A stretch of 64,000 nt of DNA, taken from NCBI GenBank assembly GCA_904063045.1, contig CAJFCJ010000008.1, positions 310,001 through 374,000 of the forward strand, written 5' to 3'. The notes under the pieces were generated by a model, which ran no database searches, was not told the origin of the DNA, and saw only the letters and a program-made list of their open reading frames with translations. Below are positions 14,201-25,163 of the stretch, piece after piece. Position numbers and translations under genes: made by a program. The stretch's first letter is position 1. Each line of letters starts with the position of its first letter. This stretch comes from Dimorphilus gyrociliatus. Lineage: Eukaryota; Annelida; Polychaeta; Dinophilidae.

Positions 14201-17200
14201 GAGTAGCTGTATACGTGCAGTGAAAGGTATACTGCATACCTTTATTATATGATGCAGATATACAATATACTTATACACATATATGCATTGCATAAATCTA
14301 TCAGAAAATGAAATGAAAAATAGGACAGTGAAGCGTGAGCGCTGTTTGCGCGGTAGCGTCGAATGCAAACTTTGCAAAGGCGTCGACTCTTGCCTAAGGT
14401 CATTCATTATCAAATCCGTCTGCTTTTACTCTTTCTTTTTTAAACAGTATAAATTCGCGATATTATATCTGCGAATTTTGATGATATTGTTCTTATTGAT
14501 TACACATTTTGCTATGATAAGGATGTCATTTAGAGGCGTTACGTTATATTTTCTCGCGTTTTAATATCTTCATAAAAACAATATGCTTACGTTGGATATG
14601 GAAAAATAAAACGTTATATCTCTATTGACCACGGCGCTGAAAAAGGCATCTGTTTTCTGCCTTTTTCGTCTTTAAAGTCTTTGGTTCTCTAAGTAAGCGG
14701 CAAAGTAGCGTACCTTATCAGTCATTCCTCGAAAAGCTATCACGTGATCAACAAAGTAAAAGCAGATTAGACGCTTTTCGTCGTTTTAATACAGAGTATA
14801 TACGAAACAGTGTCAGCGGCCTTAACGACAAACCTTATCCCATGAGACGATATTAAGCACTTGTCACAGAAGAGACGCCGCTAAAATTGGCGGGGCTTGT
14901 ACAACAAATACAAACCATCAGAAAAACCAGTTCTAAAGTATACAAATGAATTTTCTAAATGGGCGTAAATATAAATATATAAATAAACAAACTTGGCTTA
15001 CATAAACGCAAGCGCATATTACACTACCATCGAATACGGCTAATATAGGCCTAGGAAAAGCCAACTGAAAATTTTCTCACTAGGCAGTTGGGAAATCAAG
15101 CAACGGCCGAACGCCGGCTCTCTAATAATATTTACGGCCCAACGTATATTAGGTTTATCGTTAATGAACAGGCAGTTAATCGCTGGGCATACGGTTTTAA
15201 GCTATTTTAGGAGCCTTTCTTCGTTTTGTACAACTGGTTATGGGGTTACTTTAAAAGACAAATCATGTTTAGTACGAAAACTAAAACCTTATCAACCGAT
15301 AAAACGTCGATATAGTCATGAAATAAAAAGTTTCTAATAGAGAATAGAATACTCGGCGCGCATCGACTCGCGACTAATCTGATTACAAAACGCTCTTTCT
15401 TCAAACACTCCCCAACAAGATGGCCTGTTTAAGGTGAAGCACTTTTCCTGCCTTCCTTTGCAAACAATCTGATTTAGCATTCAACACCGTCCACTATTTA
15501 TGCTCTACATAGCCCTCTGGCTACATGGCTAGATAGAATTTAGTCGAAATCTATCCAATATCTCTAGTGAATTTTCAGACGTCGCTTATTGGAAATGAAA
15601 ATAATTTTGTTATGCAAGCCGAACAGGGGGCAAAGAAATAACTACGTATTCACGCCCAATTGTCAATGAAATCGGGCTGGAAATCATTATTATTATTATG
15701 TTCCGGTTCAATGTTTTCCTTCCCAGCGGTACTTTGAACCCATATTAATAAGCGGAAAAGGAAATTGAACGGTTTCTTTCTAGGAAGATTTTTATGAATT
15801 TTTTTTACTACTTACTTTTACACTCTACACCTTCCTGGTAATAGCCAAGACCACATTCACATATGTGCCCTCCCTTTGTATTCCTGCAAGCCCTCTCAGC
15901 AGGACAGGCCAGTTCGTCATTCTTACATTCATCGAAGTCTGCAAAAAAAAAAAAACCGTTTTGTTTGCATACCGTGATGGAGAAAAAAAATGCCGTTTTG
16001 TAGGCCTATGTGAACCGTCTATCTCGTTTTCGCGTCGTTGGTGATAATGATGCTTACCGAAACAACTGTGACCGTTGAATTTGTATCCACGAGAACAGAC
16101 GCATTGCTGGGTTGCTGAATCGCAAGTAGCCAAGTCTTGATGATGGGCATATTTACATTTCTCGAATACATCTAAGGGCGAACACGGCTTGCTATCAGTA
16201 TATAATACGTCATCCAAATCTGTTCAGTTGTAAATATAGAGAGTTGATAAGTTAGAGGGACATAAAAGCGTTTTAATAGGTGAAGAGTATATTTCTAGGG
16301 GTTCTTCTAGCATAAAATCGACTTACTCAAGAGTCGGAATTCAACGATTAGAAACAAAATACCAGATTTAAAAAACAATATTATCAAAGCCTGGTAGTAC
16401 ATTTTCATTATGTCGTTTTAAGACAGCGCCATTAATATTAAGAGGAAAAGGCGTGAGAGAAGCGTAGTTTTGCATTTGGACGGGTCATAGGTTATATTGT
16501 ATTTGGTTACGCGATTGATTGGTCTTGGCAGTTACTCTATATCGAACGATTTCTTGACTGATCTGTTAGTTGGTTTCTATATGAGTCTAGCATATATTTT
16601 ATTATATATATATTTAGACGCCTTCGGGCTTTTGGTGTATAAGAACTCATCCTTTTCAGCCTCTTCCTTCCTTTGCTTTTCATTTTCTCATAATAAGTAG
16701 CTATTTATGTGGCCTTCTACATTCTGTTCCTTTTAGCTCTTAGTAACTTTAACTTATTTATTTTTACTTATCTTTAAGAATATGAAATACTTAGCCGTCT
16801 CATTGGTTCAACTTGAAATAATTTCTAAGGAAATTGTAAAAAATACCCTTTCTTTACCAATCCCTTTGCCCTTCCCCATCTCCCTTGGATCGTTTTCATT
16901 TTACTCCTCCCACCGCCCTCTCTAACAATCAGGAGGCTTTGACGATAAAAGTTGTCAAAAATCGACGATTTATTGCACCCCATATTGGCACCTACTTCAA
17001 ACGTACCGTAAGTTATTATTTTCGTCTTGTTGGCCGGTCTAACCCAAAGTGATCGGTGAGTTGTTACTTTATTGTGATTATCCCTCTTGAAAAAAAGACG
17101 AACAGCACCTGTGAAATGAATAAAAATGAAGTAGAAATTCTCATTTTTATTGTTATTATTCGTCTTATGTTCTTCTTCAACAGTATTAAACTATTTACAA

Positions 17201-20200
17201 AGTAATACAATCATAAATTATTAATATTGCAGGTGTTATTAAGTTTTCTTCTCCATCCATCGCCATTCTGATGGATAATAGAATGGAGAAGAAAGAAAGA
17301 ATCTCTATACGGAGTATCGATTTAAGCCGAAAACAAAAACAGCGTCAATAAATAGAGTACTCAAAAATAAGATAATACTTAAAAGTTGCTAAGAATTGTG
17401 TCTTAGCACTCTTCTCGATTAAACATTATTCCTAATGAAAGAGAGAAGGTTAATAATACCATAGAATATGACTTTTTATATATTTTTGACGTAAAAACGG
17501 GACTCGTTGTTATCTGATATGCATTTTAAAGGTGCATATATATAATAAGGGACGTAAAAAAAAAAATTACGAGGAAAATATAACTCATTGCCACACCTAT
17601 CGACTTACCAATTTCGAACTCTTTCGGTACTCTAACTGTAATTAAAGCGTGAGGTTCTAGGCTACAAGTAGCTGCGTAAGTGAGCGTTGAAATTGATACT
17701 ATAGCCAAAACAGACACTGCTAAGACTGTAGTTCTTGAAAGACTTCCGCTACCGCCTCCTCTTCTTGTCAACGTATTGTGAATTGGCGGAACCTTAGGGA
17801 AATATATGAAAAATTAAGCTTTTTAGTGCTTTGAATAAACTCTTACTTCTCCATAAGTTGGATCCGGTATACGGTTTGGTGGTGGAGGTGGTCTGAGGGT
17901 TGACGCGACCAAAGATTCCCCATTTTCGCGAAGTTTCTTCTAGAAAAAGGAAACATTAACGCCATCTATATCATTTGTGAATTGTGAAAAAAATTAATGG
18001 TTTTTGGCGAATATTATTTGTAACTCAATCTCTTTAGCAATTGATAGAAAGTCAGACTAAAAATCGGATTGATGATTTTCATTAAGGGAAATATTATAAA
18101 CGCATCGCTAGAGCTGACTATAAGAGTTTTAGGAAAGAAAAAAGGCTATAATTGTCTAAGTTATTTTCTAAACGGATTACTTTTAGGCTTTAGAAAAGGA
18201 AATTACCAGTATAAGGAAGGGGGGGGGGGGGGGGCAAGGAAGAGTATTTTAAAAGTTTAAATTTACATGCTTACTTAGATCTTATGAAGATATCTACTTT
18301 TGGATAATGACTTTTTATTACATAATAAAGTAGCAGCACTCTTAGAACTTTGAATGTCATCCTACTTCATTTCTCCAAGGCTCGAAAAAAAATTTACAAT
18401 ATATTAACGTTCTGAATGAAGATGGCGACACCAGTTTTGTCACAGTCAATCATCAATCATCAACGCCCCGAAAAAAACAACCGGAATTGATAAATCGAGT
18501 CCGTCGCAACGGGAGACGACGAGCGTGCATTGTTTTGCTTGACACGGTCTGATGGTGAATGATTGATTATTACCGAGCTGAATTCTGACAGTTTCCTGTC
18601 CATTTTCTCCTACATTACGTCTACTGAAACAGTAACGACGGTCCTAAATAGCCTATTAATGTTCTTAAGCTAGCGACTGTTTGGTGAAACTGAATGTATA
18701 AGATTTCCTGCGGAGGAGGAGAAATTCATCGACTAAACAAACCTTTTGCGAGTATTCGCACTGTCGTAATGAGGCTCTTTCTCCAATATTGCCTGGAAAA
18801 AATGAAAGAAAGTCAAATATAAAGAAGAATATTTCATATCAGTTCCGCCATCTATCGCCTTTTCTCTTGTGCTATTTGACATGTACAAATGAACTAATAC
18901 TTACTGGACAAGAATTTTCGACGCCTTCGGTTGTACTTGAGAACTAGCAGTGCACAGAAGATGAGTACTATTACGACCGCAACAGAGATGCCGATGGCGA
19001 TCGTTAAAACGTTCCTGCCGGCCCCACCAACAAACTGCAATTAATTGTAGAAAGAGTTATAGAGTGAAACTGCCAAAATAATGAATTTATCTTCTTTTTT
19101 CATTTATGTTATAAAAGTTAGATGAACGATTTGTGGAGAGCAAATGAAAGAGAGTAAAAAATCTAGGTCTTAGAACTGGCGACGCGAAAGGAAGCCTTTT
19201 CCGTAAGCCCGCGTAATAAATCACTCTCGGTCGAAAAAAAAGCGGCTAGAAGATAAGAAAGAGGGTACCGGATTAGCATAAATAATAACAAAACAGTTGC
19301 GGCGTTACTCCATTAGGATAGCTATGTCGTCCATAGTGTAACGTCAAAAGTGGTAAAATTACACTCAACACGCGTGTAATTTTTTTCTATGATCTCAGAT
19401 TGGTAATTTTTCATTATCTTTCATGGTGGGAGAACTACTTCAGTTTTGCACTCTGCTTGTTTTCCCTTTCTATTCTATCCCTCTTGTTTCACTCTCTTAT
19501 CTCTACCAAAAAATCATGCTCACTGACTGAACACTAATTTCTAAATATAGAATTAAAAAAAAAGAAGAGAGAAACCTAATTAAAAACTATTATACTCCTT
19601 AAAGAGGTATATTTTATAATTAAGCTCTTTTTCTACATCACCTGAATACAAAGAAATACATAGAGTATGGAAGCATAGAAGTGAGCAAATAAGTTTATAT
19701 ACATGTGCCTTTAAAAAGTCTATACAAATGGGACCGTTTATTCTCATTTTTAATTAATATTTTATTTGATATGTCTCGATTAGATACGGATACGCGCTAA
19801 AAGTCAGGAACAGTGCAGTAAATTTACACCCAAGACTGCGGTAGTCGGCTTTTAAGAAATATTGAAAAAGTGTTATATTATATTTTATATTGCTTTATTA
19901 GGTTATATTAGCATTAACTGACACAAAGAAAGGAAATTTCCGTACATAAGAAGCCTTTAACCTGAAGATAGTGACAAAGACAGTGCTACAGTAATAAGAA
20001 GAATGTGTGTGAGAGAGGGAGAGACTTGTGTCTGCCAAGAGGGACAAGAAGAAAAACTCAGAGTTTTCAGTAAATTATTCATTAAACAATGATACGCTAA
20101 TAAGCGATGGTTTTGTAAACCCAATTGGGGAGAAAAGAAAGACAAATACGCATGGAAATATTTATGAGAAATAGTTCTAAAACTGGAATATAGATAGAGA

Positions 20201-23200
20201 GAGCCCTCTTGTATAATATACTTTGTCTTGTCTTTCCTTGTACAATATCGGTGGGAAATCGATCGATCTCAGCTTTGATAAATAGTGGAAACTATTTAAA
20301 AAAAGAGAAAGAGAAAGGGCTTTCTCTCTTTATGGCTCTTATCTCTTTTATTATTATTCTTTTTTTTTCTTTTTCCATCATTGACAATTGATGTTTTATA
20401 AGATGATACACAGTCTAAAAACGGATTTCATTAGACGCAGCAAAGAATTGAAAGTTAAAAAATACTTCAGTATCTAAAATTAGAATAAAAAGAAACTGGT
20501 AAACTATTTCAAATGCTCTTTTCAATTACTTTTCCAATAAGTCAGTGGTTTGGAAATTCGACGCTTTTTGATGTAAATTTAACATCAACAACGATAGAAA
20601 AGAACTGCTCGCGAAATTATTCAATAGGGAGAGAAGGAACAATAAAACTATCGACTTGTCAATATATTGTAATTATATATTACATGTATATATACTGTAT
20701 ATTGTACATATTGTAATACACACAAGCATGTTGATAGTAGAGTAAGCTACATAAATATATGTGTATTGATGGTTTATGAGTGAATGGATGGAGTAAGGAG
20801 AACAAAAATAATGATAATTAACAAGAAAACATTGTAAATATTGAATAAAGTTGTCTTATCGCAGAATAATTAACTATTTTTTTAGAATTATTAAATTGTC
20901 TGGTGAATCTAAGCCGTTGCGACAACCTTATAAAAATTTCAAAGCTCAATGGTTTTTATAGAGAGAAAAAAGGAAAAAGTTCGTTTGTAAGTGACCCGCA
21001 GGTGCGATATAAGGGCTTTGCAGATCGCATATGCATTAATCAAACCTCGTTTAAAAAAGATAGCCCCAACTATGCAAGTATCGAACGTCTCGCACGCAAT
21101 GTTTATATTTGTATGAGAGACGTCGCCAGTCGCTCTTTTACATAATGCAACGGCAAACATAGTTAATCGCAAAGCTGGATTTAATAAAAGCCTAAAAAAT
21201 TTCACTTATCGTCCATTGGATAACCTTTAAAAAATTTGACACGCTTGTCTAAGAAAGGGCGAAGGGTAGTAGAAGAAGTTAGCAGATTTTCTTTCATCAG
21301 GCTCCTTTTATTTGACTACATAAATGCGCACGTTGCACATGCAGTGTTTATTACATATTGCATTCTATGAAGATAATCAATGGCTTTTTTTAGCTCATGT
21401 AGCTAGTTTGCTAGATTACATTTTGTACATGTTAAAAACACGTAGAATAGCGTCTGGTTCTCGTTATTATTATTGTTATTATTATTATTTTCGCCATTAT
21501 TATTATTGTTGTGTTGATAGAGTTTTTATACAGTTGAAAAGAAGAAGAAATGAATTCCGTCTAGGAATTTCCACTCACAATACTCCCTAATGCGGAAGAG
21601 AAATTGCGGTATAGTCATTGGGTTTTATTGACCATCTGCAAAGGTTTACTCTATGAAAGTGGTTTTAGAATCTGGTCACCCAATTTAATTTAAATTACAC
21701 ACAAATCAGTAAGATCTTTAGATTCTCCTTTATCAGGTGTTTATTTACATTTTTCTCATTATTAAAGTTCCACTAATTATTGAGAAATTCTTTTATTAAT
21801 TCGACCGTATAATTTCACGAAAATAATTACACACAGGCATTTAATTTTATGTACTTGAGCCAAAAAAATTTCCCTTTCCCTTTTTATTTCCTAGGCCTAT
21901 TATGCAAGGATAAATACACTACTTGATAAACATACACAGTTGTACTTTAAAAAAATATATTTTACAGATTCTACCTTGACACTTTTTCAAGTAGCGTCTG
22001 TGAAGGATAAAGTTACTGGAAAGAGTAACACTATTTCCTAAAGAGACATGGATATAAGCTCGTAAGAAAAAAATTCTGACCCTAATCGAACAAGACGACA
22101 TACAAATTCGGTATTAGAGATAAGATGCTTGCGACCTAGTTTTCTCAAATACCCTTCGAAGAAAGAATTTTTTGCAGTCGGCACCACCTGCGACAATCTA
22201 CTGGAAAAAATCCGATACGACTTTTCTTTTATACATTATACAATATACGGGTAACATCGATTTTTCCCCTCCTCCCTACAAATGTATATCTACATTAGCA
22301 CTTCCTTTCAACTAGATTAATCCGAAAATAAAACAAGAGTATGTTTATAGAGTTTAGAGACAAACTCGGTTACAAGAATTCAAAGGGAGCAATATAATAA
22401 ATAAAGTGGATTAGTGTAAAAAAAACCAGAGGTTAGTACAGTCAGCTTTTATTGACAGCTGGCCATAGTTTTTTTGAAAACAATCTTTCTCCCACCTAGA
22501 CCGAAAAAGAAAAAAATCTCTAACTGCCGCCCCCCCCCTGCTCGCTTTCTCTTCTGAAATATAACGATTTACTATGTAAACGTAACCGCAAAAGCGATAC
22601 GTGACTTTAATCGTAAAGTTTGCAGTCATGCGGAGTCACTTGTCGACTGGAATTTAACGAAGCCCGACTTTTTGATGATATTCTTTTTCTCTTTTGCTAT
22701 CCAAATGTATACGAAAAGGAAAAAATGTCAACTGGCATCAATTTCTTTGTGAAATTCATGTAATTTTATATCGATTTAATCGATTTAGTTCTTTAGGGGA
22801 TATATTTTTTCTTAACCTAATTTTTCTTACATTTCGATGTTTAACTTCTAATTATCTTGTACACGGAATATCTCAATTAACAATGAAGAAAAATGGGTGC
22901 ACAACACACATATATACAAATATATATAAATATATATATTGTATATACATGTAGAAAAAGAGAAAGGATAGAAAACAAAATTGTTCCCAAATGATTTTTA
23001 AATTTGTTGACCTTTTTGCTATTATTATTTGTTTTATTTGCACATCTGTAAGCATATTTTATTTTATCAAATTCGTATTCAAAGTCATATATATATAAGA
23101 CTTAGTCATTAAATATTACCTCGAATGAATACTTGATTATATGATAAACGTATTTATAAACTGTTTATATTAATGTAAGCTAACCAAAAAGAGTTAAACC

Positions 23201-25121
23201 TATTGTTCTTTTTTTTCAATAAAAGCTGTCTGCATAAATGTGTTGATAAGTTTAACGAAAAGTTAATTAGTTTTAATTAACAATTATCTAATTTTAACGA
23301 TAATTCAAGTGTAAATGAGTTGAAAAAAAAGAGAAAGGAATTTAATAAATGTAAACTTTTGTATTCGTAAAGAGTTACACTTTTATTACCGAAGTAAGCA
23401 GATGTTTTATATAAAAATTATATACACTATTTATAATTTGGTGAGAGTAGTCGATTTATGTAATAAATTACGAATAATAAAAGGAAGAGAAAATGGTTTC
23501 AATAACAATATTTCCCAGGATTATGCATCCAAAACCGATTAATTAATGATTCTTTCAGGATAACAAGTACGAGATTTTCGCTTCAATAATCCAAAGTAGC
23601 GTTAAATATTTTATAATATTACTATAGATTTACTTATTAGTAAATGAAAATTGAAAATGTCTACACTACGTCACCTATCATTCCATCGATTAGTTTTTGT
23701 TTTTTTTGTTTTGTTCTTGTAACGTGTATAGAAAAAAGGAATAACAATGAAAAAAACGTGTCAGTTTTTTAACAAAGACAACGCTATTTTTATGGCTATA
23801 TAATAGCCATAACGATAATTAAATACATTAATAAAATGTTTCTCTTTTCACTTAACAGTGAAAAAACAAAGTGCAAACTCTTGCAATGACAGAACTTTTA
23901 GGTATAAGTCGGTTTCAGGATTAGACTTAACTTTATCTGACGGTCGCGTTCTTGAAAAAAGCTAAATGACCATAGGAAGATTAAGGACTCAATCCTTAGA
24001 GCGAAAAATATATAAATTTAAAAGATGGCAAAAATCCTACATGATTGAAAAATTCCAGTCATTTTTTATGAGTTTACAAAGATACTACGATCATAAATGC
24101 ATAAAAAGAAATCTCTGACTTACGATTTGAGCTACGATGATTGTCCCATTATGAGGTCCTCTGCCAGTTTCCCATTCTTTGAATTTTGTTTCAATTCTCT
24201 GTAATTCGTCCTCATCTGGAGCGAGAGGTAAGACCGTTACTTCAAAAGGAGTTTTTACGGTAGGGTCACTACTCTGTGGAATCTCCTTTACTTCTACGAA
24301 CGCCTGTAAATGAATAACAAAAAAATAGTATACAGGGAATAGGCTCTTAGGAATCTAATTTGGCATGCGATACGTTCGTCAACTAGCTAACTTATTCCTC
24401 GGACAATACGATTAAACAAAGGTCTAGTATTATCTTTATTCAGACGACGAGGCGCTAATGAGTGAGCGTACAGTGTTTCATTTATATGCTTATCATTTTG
24501 CAAAAAATTACATCTCAAATATCCACTACAGCTCCTTTTTGGCTGGTAGTGCTTTTACTACCCGCTGTGAGCTTAATTAACAAATAAACAAATCACCGAA
24601 TTAGTCGGTCACCTTTAACGGGTGCTATATTTCTTGAAAGGTCGTGCAAAGCGACTTGACTAATTATCTCTTATTTCTCCCGGCCAGTCCTCCATTTGAA
24701 ATACTTTATTAATAATCAGAATAAACAATCCTTATTAGCAGACACATAGAAAAAAAAAATTGTTACCCAAAGCTGAGAAAATTATAAAAGCGTCACTATT
24801 TTTAAAAAATTCTATCGCACACGAATATGCATCTGTGCAGTAGAACTGCAAAATGCGAACATGGAATCATTAGTTTAATTTAACGTCACGCGAACCTCCA
24901 ATACGAAAATACAGGACGAGAAAAAGCGCTAATGTAGAAAACAAGTGGAGCATATTGAAAGCTTGACTTTATGGTAACCAAACTTCCCATCTCTGCTTTA
25001 TCAAGCGTTCAATGATGCCAACGTATCCAGTTGTATTTACTCAAAAATGCGTAGTTCCTGCCACTTTTTCGAAAATGGATATAAAAAGCAACGTTTCACC
25101 GTTAACACTTATAAATATATA

Positions 25122-25163
<42 letters not shown>

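Noticed and set aside
20903-21205. Two overlapping open frames on opposite strands
   Set aside because: They overlap each other, lack splice sites or poly(A) support and show no recognisable content.
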